64,000 nt of DNA, taken from the NCBI GenBank assembly GCA_033852135.1, contig JAWSVB010000014.1, positions 36,987 to 100,986 of the forward strand, written 5' to 3'. The translations under genes and the position numbers were made by a program. Below the pieces are notes generated by a model. The model searched no databases and had not been told where the DNA came from. It saw nothing but the letters and a program-made list of their open reading frames with translations. This DNA is from QZLE01 sp033852135. Lineage in GTDB: Bacteria > Pseudomonadota > Gammaproteobacteria > QZLD01. Below, piece by piece: positions 27,934 through 36,651 of this stretch (position 1 is its first letter; each line of letters begins with the position of its first letter).

Positions 27934-29748
27934 ATGAGTAACACAAATAAACTTGGAATTACCGAAGTAGTATTACGTGACGCACACCAATCTCTATTTG
28001 CAACTAGAATGCGCTTAGAAGATATGCTTCCTATTGCTGAAAAAATAGATCAAGTTGGCTATTGGTCAGTTGAAACTTGGGGCGGAGCAACATTTGATTC
28101 ATGCATCAGGTTTCTTGGTGAAGATCCATGGGACAGAATTCGTCAACTTAAGGCAGCTATGCCAAACACTCCGCAGCAGATGCTTTTCCGTGGTCAAAAT
28201 ATCCTAGGTTACAGACACTATGCTGATGACGTTGTAAGAAAATTCGTTGAAAGAGCTGCTGTAAACGGCGTTGACGTATTCCGCGTATTCGATGCGATGA
28301 ACGATCCACGCAACCTTGAAACAGCTATTAAAGCGGTTATCGAAAATGAAAAGCACGCTCAAGGTACTCTTTCTTATACAACAAGCCCAGTTCATACACT
28401 TGAGTCATGGTGTAAACTAGCTAAGCAAGTTGAAGCTATGGGTGCTCACTCTATCTGTATTAAAGATATGGCTGGTCTTCTTAAACCGTATGAAGCATAT
28501 GAGTTAATCACTGCACTTAAGAAAGAGGTTAAAATTCCTCTTCATCTACATAGCCATGCAACAACTGGTCTATCAATTCCAACATATCTTAAGGCTGCAG
28601 AAGCTGGTATCGACAACGTTGATGCTTCTATCTCTTCAATGTCTATGACTTACGGTCACTCAGCTACAGAAACAGTTGTTGCAATGCTTGATGGTCAAGA
28701 GAGAGATACAGGTCTTGATATCAATAAGATGGAAGAGATCGCCGCATACTTCAGAGAAGTTCGTAAGAAATACGCTAAGTTCGAAGGTGGACTTAAAGGT
28801 ATTGATTCAAGAATTCTTGTTGCTCAAGTTCCTGGTGGAATGTTGACTAACATGGAAGGTCAGCTTAAAGAGCAGGGCGCTATTGATAAGCTAGATGCTG
28901 TACTGGAAGAGATTCCACGTGTACGTGAAGATCTTGGTTATATTCCACTAGTTACTCCAACTTCGCAAATCGTTGGTACTCAGGCAGTACTTAATGTTCT
29001 TACTGGTGAAAGATACAAAACTATCACTAAAGAGACTGCTGGTATCCTTAAAGGTGAGTACGGCGCGGCTCCTTCTGAACTGAATAAAGAACTGCAAGAT
29101 CGTGTTCTTGACGGTGCAGATCCAATCACTTGCCGTCCAGCTGACCTGCTTGAAGATGAAGTTGACAAACTTACTGCTGAGCTTAAAGGTATCGCTAAAG
29201 AGAAAGGGATCAAGCTTGCTAAAGATGAGATTGATGACGTATTAACATACGCTCTATTCCCACAAATTGGTCTGAAATTCCTTGAGAACCGTGGTAATCC
29301 TGCTGCGTTTGAGCCAGCTCCAACTGCTGCTGATGCTCAACCAGCTGCGGCTCCTGCTGCTGCGAAAACAGCTGGCGGTGCTGATGTTTACACAGTATCT
29401 GTTGCTGGTCATAGCTATGTTGTTCAAGTTGAAGAGGGTGGAGATATTTCTCAAATCGCTCAAGCTGCTCCAGTAGTTAGCGCATCTACTCCTGCATCTG
29501 CTCCTGCTACACCTGCACCTGTTGGTTCAGCTGGCGCAGAAGCTATTCCTGCTCCTCTTGGTGGACACATCTTTAAGGTTCCAGTATCTGTAGGTCAGCA
29601 AGTTAATGAAGGTGACGTAATCATAGTTCTAGAAGCTATGAAGATGGAAACTGAAGTACGTGCTAGCAAATCTGGTTCTATTGCTGAGATCTGCGTGAAA
29701 GAGGGCGACACAGTAGCTGTTGGTGACACTCTTTTAACTATGGCTTAA
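27934..29748 (+). CDS. oadA: oxaloacetate decarboxylase alpha subunit (biotin carrier)
   Basis: A 604-residue enzyme that transfers the carboxyl group of oxaloacetate to biotin. I start it at ATG 27934 (MSNTNKLGITEV), with TAAGGT upstream; a TTG nine bases earlier is less likely. The carboxyltransferase domain begins with EVVLRDAHQSLFATRMR and carries the metal site LHLHSHATTGL. A Pro/Ala-rich linker precedes the biotinyl domain; biotin attaches to Lys570 in EAMKMETE. Codon use is strikingly uniform, as in highly expressed genes. Confidence 0.95.
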   Translation: MSNTNKLGITEVVLRDAHQSLFATRMRLEDMLPIAEKIDQVGYWSVETWGGATFDSCIRFLGEDPWDRIRQLKAAMPNTPQQMLFRGQNILGYRHYADDVVRKFVERAAVNGVDVFRVFDAMNDPRNLETAIKAVIENEKHAQGTLSYTTSPVHTLESWCKLAKQVEAMGAHSICIKDMAGLLKPYEAYELITALKKEVKIPLHLHSHATTGLSIPTYLKAAEAGIDNVDASISSMSMTYGHSATETVVAMLDGQERDTGLDINKMEEIAAYFREVRKKYAKFEGGLKGIDSRILVAQVPGGMLTNMEGQLKEQGAIDKLDAVLEEIPRVREDLGYIPLVTPTSQIVGTQAVLNVLTGERYKTITKETAGILKGEYGAAPSELNKELQDRVLDGADPITCRPADLLEDEVDKLTAELKGIAKEKGIKLAKDEIDDVLTYALFPQIGLKFLENRGNPAAFEPAPTAADAQPAAAPAAAKTAGGADVYTVSVAGHSYVVQVEEGGDISQIAQAAPVVSASTPASAPATPAPVGSAGAEAIPAPLGGHIFKVPVSVGQQVNEGDVIIVLEAMKMETEVRASKSGSIAEICVKEGDTVAVGDTLLTMA

Positions 29749-29770
29749 TTGATTTTTAAGCTTTTATATT

Positions 29771-29793
29771 AAGCCTCTAGTTAATAGGGGCTT
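29771..29793 (+). terminator. attenuator-like hairpin between oadA and oadB
   Basis: A 9-bp stem with one G:U pair (29771-29779 with 29785-29793), followed by a short T-rich run. It could trim transcription so that less OadB is made than OadA. Confidence 0.5.
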
Positions 29794-29829
29794 TGTTATC
29801 AAGGTTAAATCGCTAAAGGGTTTTATCCA

Positions 29830-31086
29830 ATGGAAAATGTTTTAAGATTAGTGTACGGCTCAGGGATATATAATATATCACCAGGTCAGGCACTTATGTT
29901 GGCTGTAGGGTTGTTGTTGCTATACCTTGCAATCAAAAAGGGGTTTGAGCCTCTACTATTAGTTCCTATCGGCTTCGGTGCTATTCTTGCGAATATCCCA
30001 GTTGCCGGACTTGCTGAGTCTGCTGTTTCACAGGCACTGCATTATGGTTCTGACGAAGTTATCTCGGCAATCAATAGCGCACTAGGTGGCGTATCATATT
30101 ATGATGCTCCTACTGCTGCACAGATGGCTGCTAAAGAGATAGCTAAAAATGCAAACTATGCCGATGGCGTACTTTACTTATTCTATAGCGTTGGTTTGGC
30201 AAGTGGTGCATTCCCGCTAATTATCTTTATGGGTGTTGGTGCGATGACCGATTTTGGTCCTCTTCTAGCTAACCCTAAAACTCTACTACTTGGTGCTGCA
30301 GCACAGTTTGGTATCTTTGTTACCTTGATTGGTGCGATTGCTCTTGGATTTTCTGGTCAAGAAGCTGCTGCTATCGGTATTATCGGTGGGGCTGATGGCC
30401 CAACTGCTATTTACGTATCTACCAAGCTGGCTCCACATCTACTAGGTGCGATTGCTGTAGCTGCATACTCATACATGGCTTTGGTTCCTATGATTCAGCC
30501 ACCAATCATGAGACTGTTTACTACAGAAGCAGAGCGTCAAATTACGATGACTCAGCTAAGACCTGTATCACAGACAGAAAAGATAATGTTCCCAGTGGTT
30601 CTACTACTATTGGTTGCACTTCTGCTTCCTGATGCAGCGCCTCTACTTGGTATGTTCTGTTTTGGTAACCTGATGAAAGAGAGTGGTGTTGTAACACGTC
30701 TATCTGATACAACACAGAATGCGCTGATTAACATCGTAACTATCTTCTTAGGATTGTCAGTTGGTTCTAAATTGCAGGCTACTGAATTCCTACAGCTTGG
30801 TACTTTGAAGATTCTAGCTCTTGGTATCGTTGCATTCGGTATTGGTACTGCATGTGGTGTACTAATGGCAAAAGCTATGAACAAACTAAGTAGCACACCA
30901 ATTAACCCTCTAATCGGTTCTGCTGGTGTATCAGCTGTACCAATGGCTGCACGTGTATCGAATAAAGTTGGTCTTGAGTCTAACTCGCAAAACTTCTTGT
31001 TGATGCATGCGATGGGGCCAAACGTTGCAGGTGTTATTGGTTCTGCTGTAGCTGCTGGTGTACTTCTTAAGTACTTTGGGTCATAA
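29830..31086 (+). CDS. oadB: oxaloacetate decarboxylase beta subunit (Na+ pump)
   Basis: A 418-residue integral membrane protein with about nine helices. It decarboxylates carboxybiotin and couples this to Na+ export. The conserved IGIIGGADGPTAIYVSTKLAPHLLG stretch includes the Asp (GGADGPT) used for sodium in the family. The C-terminal NPLIGSAGVSAVPMAARVSNKVG is also conserved. It ends the oadGAB operon, immediately before a strong terminator. Confidence 0.95.
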   Translation: MENVLRLVYGSGIYNISPGQALMLAVGLLLLYLAIKKGFEPLLLVPIGFGAILANIPVAGLAESAVSQALHYGSDEVISAINSALGGVSYYDAPTAAQMAAKEIAKNANYADGVLYLFYSVGLASGAFPLIIFMGVGAMTDFGPLLANPKTLLLGAAAQFGIFVTLIGAIALGFSGQEAAAIGIIGGADGPTAIYVSTKLAPHLLGAIAVAAYSYMALVPMIQPPIMRLFTTEAERQITMTQLRPVSQTEKIMFPVVLLLLVALLLPDAAPLLGMFCFGNLMKESGVVTRLSDTTQNALINIVTIFLGLSVGSKLQATEFLQLGTLKILALGIVAFGIGTACGVLMAKAMNKLSSTPINPLIGSAGVSAVPMAARVSNKVGLESNSQNFLLMHAMGPNVAGVIGSAVAAGVLLKYFGS

Positions 31087-31130
31087 CCCCAGATAACTTT
31101 TGCATTAAAGCAGCTTATTAGAAGCTAAAT

Positions 31131-31166
31131 AATAAAGCCCGAACAGTTAGCTGTTCGGGCTTTATT
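31131..31166 (+). terminator. strong rho-independent terminator of oadGAB
   Basis: A perfect 16-bp stem (31131-31146 with 31151-31166) with TTAG loop, with a GC-rich core and A/T flanks. It is symmetric enough to work in both directions. Confidence 0.92.
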
Positions 31167-31390
31167 ATTACTGACCGTAGTTTATTAATAAGTATAATGG
31201 TAAATTGTAATTATGTTGCGGCTTAGCTATCATAGTCACAGACAGACATTAGCTTAATGCACTGTTTTTGCTTTAATGTATTGTTATTGCCTGTATCTTG
31301 TTATTTGTAACTATTGAAATAATACAAATAACTCACCCACCCAAGGCTCGGTATTTAGTTTGTTTAATTTTACTGAGTTAGGAGCATTTA
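31167..31390. other. non-coding stretch before the lipase-like hydrolase
   Basis: AT-rich, with AGGAG at 31379-31383 serving the GTG start at 31391. I see no other feature. Confidence 0.35.
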
Positions 31391-32200
31391 GTGTCGAATC
31401 TCGAACTATTACATCATATACCTGCAGAGAAAAAGTATAAGACCCCATTGTTATTTGTCCATGGCGCATATGTTGGTGCATGGTGCTGGGAAGAAAACTT
31501 TTTGCCATATTTTGCTGAGCAAGGTTTTGAGGTTTATGCAGTAAGTCTTCGCGGGCATGGTAAGAGTAGCGGTAGAATGATGGTTCATTCATACGGCTTA
31601 AGAGATTATGTTAATGATGTTCATCAGGTCGTTGAAAACGACATAAAAGATGATTTTATCTTAGTTGGCCACTCTATGGGTGGAGCAGTACTACAGCAAT
31701 ACCTACGTAAGTATAAAAACCATGAAGGGTGTAAGGCAGCTGCTTTCTTGGCAACATTGCCTCATCATGGTGTTGGCCCATCATCAATCGAAATTGCGAT
31801 GCGGGACCCATCTATAATGATGCAAATTCAACTGGTACAGATGTTTGGTAGCCAGTTTGCAACACCTGAATTTGCTCGTAAAGCACTATTTACTCAAGAT
31901 ACTCCTACTGAAGATCTATTACGCTATCGACCACTATTTCAGCCTGAGTCATACAATACTATTTGGGATATCATGGTTGCTGAGAATCCAACCAAAAAAG
32001 ATCTTAAAGATATACCTCTGTTTTTTATGGGGGGTGAGAAAGATATGTTGTTCTCTGTTGATTCGATTAAACGTACAGCGCAAGAAGCAGATTGTCAGGC
32101 AGTTTTCTTACCAAGATCATCTCATATGATGATGCTAGATCCGTATTGGCAAGATGCAGCAAAAGAGTTGCAAAAATGGCTTAAAACCGTATCAAAATAG
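31391..32200 (+). CDS. alpha/beta hydrolase (lysophospholipase/esterase-like)
   Basis: A 269-residue cytosolic hydrolase starting at GTG with AGGAG seven bases upstream. LLFVHGAYVGAWCWEENFLPYFAEQG gives the oxyanion strand, VGHSMGGAVLQQYL the nucleophile elbow, GGEKDMLFSV the acid and SSHMMMLDPYWQ the base. The family covers lysophospholipases and other carboxylesterases. It stands alone between the oad terminator and a convergent rsgA-like gene. No substrate can be assigned. Confidence 0.85.
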   Translation: MSNLELLHHIPAEKKYKTPLLFVHGAYVGAWCWEENFLPYFAEQGFEVYAVSLRGHGKSSGRMMVHSYGLRDYVNDVHQVVENDIKDDFILVGHSMGGAVLQQYLRKYKNHEGCKAAAFLATLPHHGVGPSSIEIAMRDPSIMMQIQLVQMFGSQFATPEFARKALFTQDTPTEDLLRYRPLFQPESYNTIWDIMVAENPTKKDLKDIPLFFMGGEKDMLFSVDSIKRTAQEADCQAVFLPRSSHMMMLDPYWQDAAKELQKWLKTVSK

Positions 32201-32225
32201 CTGTATTGGTTTTATAAACCCTAAA

Positions 32226-32271
32226 TTAGGGCAGCATATAGATTAATAGATAGATCTAAATACTGCCCTAA
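32226..32271. terminator. inverted repeat between convergent genes
   Basis: A 9-bp TTAGGGCAG/CTGCCCTAA pair encloses 28 nt. It lies between the convergent hydrolase and RsgA-like genes. Confidence 0.5.
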
Positions 32272-32283
32272 ATCTACATCAAA

Positions 32284-33321
32284 TCAAACTTTGTTTTGCT
32301 GCTTGATTTTCATCACTGAACGCACAAGTTTCCCGAAGTCTTTATCTTTAGCTCTTTTTTCAGCTAGCGTAGCACTATTAAATGCTTGCTCCCTTAAAAG
32401 CTTGCGATAGTTAGATAGTCTTCTCTCATCAAGGTCCCCAGCTTCAACTGCTTTTCTGACTGCGCAACCTGGTTCGTTTTCATGGTTACAATCTGAAAAG
32501 CGACACTTAGTCGCTAAGCTAGTGATTTCTGAAAATGTCTCTTCGACACCTTGTTCACAGTCAGCAAGTTGTAGCTCCCTCATGCCGGGAGAATCTAATA
32601 GCAATCCTCCAGATGCAAGCAGATGAAGTGAACGGCTGGTTGTAGTATGTCGCCCTTTACTATCATCTTCACGAATGGTGTTTGTTTGCTGCGCTTTGAT
32701 ATTAAGTAAGGTGTTAACTAAAGTTGATTTACCAACTCCAGAAGAGCCTAATAATGCGACAGTTTTGCCATTAATACACCAGTCTTGTAGCTGGTCAACA
32801 CTATCATGGTTAAGGCTGTTAACAGCAATTACATCAAGTAATGAGTTAAGCCCTTTAGCTTGTTCAATATAGCCTTGAATATCATCGCAGCAATCAGCTT
32901 TAGTAAGAACTATTACTGGTTCAACTCCAGCCTCATTAGCTAGTGCAAGATAACGCTCTATGCGGTTAAGATTAAAATCTAAGTTCATTGAGCAGACAAT
33001 AAAAACCGTGTCGATATTTGCAGCTATCAACTGAGTGGTGACTTTGGTGCCAGCAGCCTTACGTGAAAATAAAGATGACCGTTCAAATAAACGCTGAAAT
33101 TTATTTTCAGCAGTGATTAGAATCCAATCACCAACTGTTAGTTGTGGCATTGAAGATGTGAGTGCTAGTGTTTGTTTACCATCTTCAGTAAGAAGATTAA
33201 CTTGTGAACGTTCTTGTCCAACAACTCTAGCAATAGTGAATTCTTCCCACTCTTCGAGAGAAAGTTGTTGTTGAAAAAAATGTTGCCACCCAAGATTAGG
33301 GAGAGAGTAAAAATTAGTCAT
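32284..33321 (-). CDS. rsgA: circularly permuted ribosome-associated GTPase RsgA-like
   Basis: A 345-residue GTPase with start ATG 33321 (MTNFYSLPNLGW), which has GGGG six bases upstream; the frame stays open to 33387 but lacks support. An OB fold comes first, then the permuted G motifs: G4 VLTKADCC, G1 LLGSSGVGKSTLVN, G3 DSPGMREL. The C-terminal zinc knuckle (CRFSDCNHENEPGCAV) is intact. RsgA checks 30S subunit maturation. The N-terminus (GWQHFFQQQL) resembles the secondary YjeQ-like paralog found in many genomes, so the housekeeping copy may lie elsewhere. Confidence 0.9.
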   Translation of the reverse strand: MTNFYSLPNLGWQHFFQQQLSLEEWEEFTIARVVGQERSQVNLLTEDGKQTLALTSSMPQLTVGDWILITAENKFQRLFERSSLFSRKAAGTKVTTQLIAANIDTVFIVCSMNLDFNLNRIERYLALANEAGVEPVIVLTKADCCDDIQGYIEQAKGLNSLLDVIAVNSLNHDSVDQLQDWCINGKTVALLGSSGVGKSTLVNTLLNIKAQQTNTIREDDSKGRHTTTSRSLHLLASGGLLLDSPGMRELQLADCEQGVEETFSEITSLATKCRFSDCNHENEPGCAVRKAVEAGDLDERRLSNYRKLLREQAFNSATLAEKRAKDKDFGKLVRSVMKIKQQNKV

Positions 33322-33438
33322 AATTAACCCCAGCGCTATTAATGCGCAGTATTGAATATATCTGGGGCATTCTATGCCCCGGTTCAAAAACCGGGTTTAG
33401 ACTTATGAATAACAAATCTTATAAATGAAAGATGTTAC

Positions 33439-33645
33439 TTGCTAATTACCCGGAAGGTTTTAATTACAATCATCAGTACCCTCCAAAGCTTATTTGATTT
33501 AAAAAAAGATCATAACAACAAAAAAAGTGATAATCAATTAACTAGTTCAACTGGCAGAATTAGTTTGTTAGGATGGTTAGAGTTATTTCTGACTATTAAT
33601 CTAAGCATTATTATCATAGGCTTAAAGCACCAATTAATAATATAA
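33439..33645 (+). CDS. possible small membrane protein
   Basis: A 68-codon frame beginning at TTG, with no clear ribosome site. The C-terminal third is hydrophobic (WLELFLTINLSIIIIGL) and could span the membrane. It ends 12 bp before the NapH-like gene. Codon use is AT-biased and uninformative. This may be non-coding. Confidence 0.25.
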   Translation: MLITRKVLITIISTLQSLFDLKKDHNNKKSDNQLTSSTGRISLLGWLELFLTINLSIIIIGLKHQLII

Positions 33646-33657
33646 TAGGGATGAAGT

Positions 33658-34404
33658 ATGAATAATAGGCAAAAGTTTAGAAAAGGACTTACCCTAATTA
33701 CATTCTTTTTGTTTCCTGCTGTTTATTACTATTTTTCACCAGTTTTAATTGTTCAAGCCGCAATGGATGGGATAATTAATGGAAGCTTTATAGTCTTTAT
33801 ATTGTTGTTTTTCAGTTCCCTTTTTTTTGGAAGAGCAAATTGTGGTTGGATTTGTCCTGCAGCCGGATGTCAGGAAGCTATATTTACTGCAAGAGATAAA
33901 AAAGTAACAAAAGGGAATTTCATCAAATGGGTGATTTGGATTCCATGGATCTCTACGGTGGTTTATTTGCTTTTTATCCATACAGGGGTGAAGGAAATTG
34001 ATTTTTTATATAGGACTGAATATGGCATATCCGTAAGTAATCTTCCCTCTTTTCTCATATATTTAGCTATTCTTCTTTTGTTGATAGTGCTGCCTTGTTT
34101 CATTTTTGGTAGAAGGTCCTTTTGTCACCATATATGTTGGATGGCGCCATTTATGATATTAGGACGAAAAATTAGAAACACTGTTAAGTGGCCATCACTA
34201 CACCTGCAGACAGCTGCTGATAGTTGCAAGGGGTGTAAAAAGTGTACCAAAGAGTGCCCAATGAGCCTCCCCGTTGAAGATATGGTTAAAGCAGATGAGA
34301 TGGAAAACTCTGAATGTATTCTTTGTGGTAACTGCGTAGATGTTTGTAAATTCAAAGCAATTGAGTTTGGTTTTTTTGATAAGAACAATGACTCTGACGC
34401 ATGA
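33658..34404 (+). CDS. membrane-bound 4Fe-4S protein, NapH/MauN-like
   Basis: A 248-residue polytopic membrane protein with four to five helices. Cys-rich loops GRANCGWICPAAGCQE and FGRRSFCHHICWMAP are the NapH/NosR-type half-motifs. The C-terminal cytosolic domain has two ferredoxin sets, CKGCKKCTKECPM and CILCGNCVDVCKF, for two [4Fe-4S] clusters. The family passes electrons from quinol or ferredoxin to a partner. No nap, nos or mau gene is nearby. It precedes the nif arm by 700 bp, so a nitrogenase electron path is possible but unproven. Confidence 0.85.
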   Translation: MNNRQKFRKGLTLITFFLFPAVYYYFSPVLIVQAAMDGIINGSFIVFILLFFSSLFFGRANCGWICPAAGCQEAIFTARDKKVTKGNFIKWVIWIPWISTVVYLLFIHTGVKEIDFLYRTEYGISVSNLPSFLIYLAILLLLIVLPCFIFGRRSFCHHICWMAPFMILGRKIRNTVKWPSLHLQTAADSCKGCKKCTKECPMSLPVEDMVKADEMENSECILCGNCVDVCKFKAIEFGFFDKNNDSDA

Positions 34405-34562
34405 GTTAAATAGATAGCAGGTACTAGACCACACTATAGGTAAATACAGGCAGAAATCGCTCTGCTTATCTCTAGTTATGCATGGTTTATCTCCGATTAA
34501 TACTTATTAATTTTATATAATCAGAGGCAATATAATAATAAAAGCAAAACAGATAATAACTA

Positions 34563-34922
34563 ATGAAACACGAAAGAAGATCTCATCAACGCAAGTCCAT
34601 CAGAATTGCCTGCAGCTTAGAGATGATGTGCGGAACTTCATATCACGGACATACCCGCAATATCTCCGATAATGGGGTGTTTATGGAATCGTGTAATGTA
34701 ACTGTGCCAAATAGAAATGGGAATACACCTGGAGTAGGTGATTTGGGAATGCTCAGGCTGCATTATAAACGTGGCGAAATTAGTGAATCTATCTCTGCAA
34801 GGTGCAGATTAATCCATATAACTGCTGATGGGATTGGGATTTTTGCTAACTTTTCTGAGCTTACAGAAAAAGAGCTTGTGGTACTGGATAAAATATTAAA
34901 GGCTAATTCAGATAGGATATAG
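34563..34922 (+). CDS. PilZ domain protein (c-di-GMP receptor)
   Basis: A 119-residue protein made of little but a PilZ domain. The N-terminal HERRSHQRKSIR supplies the RxxxR switch and NISDNGVFMES the D/NxSxxG part that binds cyclic di-GMP. Such single-domain proteins act as adaptors for motility or exopolysaccharide. It is preceded by about 160 bp without a gene. Its placement next to nifV is probably incidental. Confidence 0.85.
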   Translation: MKHERRSHQRKSIRIACSLEMMCGTSYHGHTRNISDNGVFMESCNVTVPNRNGNTPGVGDLGMLRLHYKRGEISESISARCRLIHITADGIGIFANFSELTEKELVVLDKILKANSDRI

Positions 34923-35016
34923 CAATTATTAGCCCGGTTTAATTATTTTATAAATAGCATTATTTAGTGCATCTTTTGTATCAAATGCCACAAAACCGGG
35001 AGTGTTTTATACTTTT

Positions 35017-35032
35017 TGTAATATTAAATACA
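35017..35032. promoter_or_regulatory. NifA upstream activator site (nifV)
   Basis: Perfect TGT-N10-ACA with flanking TTTT/AAAA symmetry, 58 bp upstream of the nifV -24 element. Confidence 0.75.
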
Positions 35033-35089
35033 AAACCTTTTGATTAAAATTCCCCATAAAAACAGTCGGTAATAAGAAAAAATTGTCGT

Positions 35090-35105
35090 TGGCACACCGC
35101 TTGCT
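35090..35105 (+). promoter_or_regulatory. sigma-54 promoter of nifV operon
   Basis: TGGCACACCGCTTGCT has GG and GC dinucleotides ten bases apart, the RpoN -24/-12 pattern. It lies 40 bp before nifV. Confidence 0.85.
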
Positions 35106-35144
35106 CTACTAGAACTATTAGATTCTTAATAAGGCGACGGCAAG

Positions 35145-36290
35145 ATGAAAACAGACAAGCAGCCACAACTGATTATTGATGATACTACTTTACGTGATGG
35201 CGAGCAGGCTGCTGGAGTTGCCTTTACTCTTGAAGAGAAGATAGCGATAGCTGAAGCCCTGGATAACGTAGGTGTACAAGAGATCGAGCTTGGTATACCT
35301 GCCATGGGTGAAATTGAGCGGGAAGAGATTAAAACCATTGTCGATCTTTATCTTGGTATGGATACATTGGTTTGGTGTCGCATGAGTCAGAAAGATCTAT
35401 TGTTTTGCGAAAACCTTGGCGTTGGCATGGTTGACCTTTCAATTCCGGTTTCTGACCAACAAATTAATCATAAGCTGGGTAAAAACAGATCCTGGGTGTT
35501 GAGGCAGATAAATAGGTTAACGCGCCAGGCAATTGATATGGGTCTATCGGTTTGTATTGGTGGTGAGGATTCTAGTCGTGCAGATCTTGAGTTTATCAAG
35601 CAGGTTATTTCTACGGCAGAAGAGGCTGGCGCGAGTCGTTTTCGTTTTGCTGATACCTTAGGAATTATGGACCCATTTGAGGTGTTTAATACCTTTTCCG
35701 AATTAAAACCACTTACCAATTTAGATTTTGAGATGCATGCTCATGATGATCTAGGAATGGCAACCGCAAATACTATCGGTGCGATAAGAGCAGGTGTGCG
35801 CCACGTTAATACCACGGTCAATGGCCTTGGGGAGAGGGCGGGTAACGCCGCGATGGAAGAGGTGGTGCTCGCTGCCAGACAACAATATGGGATTGAAAGC
35901 GGGATTAACCTTAAAGCACTACCGATGCTTTCCGCCATTGTTGCAGAGGCATCAGGTAGAAAAATCTCATGGCAAAAGAGTGTTGTTGGTGATGGTGTAT
36001 TTACTCATGAGGCTGGCACCCATGTGGATGGATTATTGAAGAATGTTGAAAACTATCAGGCGCTTGACCCAGCTGATTTAGGGCGTTCGCACACCCTGGT
36101 TTTAGGTAAACACTCAGGTAGGCACGCTCTGCGCTACACCTATGAAACTATGGGACTTCCTGTTGATGAGGAGGATGAACTGCTCCTGCTGGAAGCGGTA
36201 CGTCGTTACGTAACGATGAATAAGAAAACCCCAGACTGCTATGAGTTAGAGCGATTACATCATGCTTTATATTGCACCCATGCAGCTTAA
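35145..36290 (+). CDS. nifV: homocitrate synthase NifV
   Basis: A 381-residue enzyme condensing acetyl-CoA with 2-oxoglutarate to homocitrate, the organic acid of FeMo-cofactor. The N-terminal IDDTTLRDGEQAAGVAF and NGLGERAGNAAMEEV are the family signatures, with metal-binding HAHDDLGMA and catalytic HEAGTHVDGL. Length is typical of NifV and shorter than LeuA, without the regulatory domain. It is the first gene of an operon with a NifW-like gene, nifM and nifA, behind a sigma-54 promoter and a NifA box. Confidence 0.95.
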   Translation: MKTDKQPQLIIDDTTLRDGEQAAGVAFTLEEKIAIAEALDNVGVQEIELGIPAMGEIEREEIKTIVDLYLGMDTLVWCRMSQKDLLFCENLGVGMVDLSIPVSDQQINHKLGKNRSWVLRQINRLTRQAIDMGLSVCIGGEDSSRADLEFIKQVISTAEEAGASRFRFADTLGIMDPFEVFNTFSELKPLTNLDFEMHAHDDLGMATANTIGAIRAGVRHVNTTVNGLGERAGNAAMEEVVLAARQQYGIESGINLKALPMLSAIVAEASGRKISWQKSVVGDGVFTHEAGTHVDGLLKNVENYQALDPADLGRSHTLVLGKHSGRHALRYTYETMGLPVDEEDELLLLEAVRRYVTMNKKTPDCYELERLHHALYCTHAA

Positions 36291-36327
36291 TACAATTGCA
36301 GTGAAACAATATTTGAGGTTTTAAGTT

Positions 36328-36618
36328 ATGTCTGATGAAAACAAGATAAACGATATTTCTAAGTTAGAAAGTCTAGAAGACTTTAATCAGTACCTAGGTA
36401 TCCCCTCTGAAACGCCGGAGTCGACTAATAAACAACTCGACATATTAAACACCTTTAAAAATATTTTAAGTAAATCAGATCTGGATTTAGCGATAGATAT
36501 TGAGGCGTGTAAACACCTGATGCTTGATGCGATGGAATTAGTGCAGTTGCAAGAAGATGGTATTGCAATTCAATCAAAGTCTGGTTGTACAACCTGCAGT
36601 GGTTGTGGCAGTCATTAG
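36328..36618 (+). CDS. small NifW-like protein with Cys-rich tail
   Basis: A 96-residue protein. Residues 16-51 (SLEDFNQYLGIPSE...DILNTFKNILSKS) follow the pattern of NifW N-termini (SAEDFLDFFAIP...HILQRFHDYLSR at 56.6 kb in this window). The rest is unlike NifW and ends in SGCTTCSGCGSH, a CxxCxxC metal-binding tail. It sits between nifV and nifM, where nifW and nifZ lie in Klebsiella and Azotobacter. A true nifW exists elsewhere in the window, so this may be a diverged paralog that gained a metal site. The function is not established. Confidence 0.75.
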   Translation: MSDENKINDISKLESLEDFNQYLGIPSETPESTNKQLDILNTFKNILSKSDLDLAIDIEACKHLMLDAMELVQLQEDGIAIQSKSGCTTCSGCGSH

Positions 36619-36651
36619 GCAATGTTAAATAGCAATTCTTAGAGACCTGCC

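Noticed and set aside
33322..33387. Longer start for the RsgA-like gene
   Set aside because: No ribosome site, and the extra residues are not family-like.
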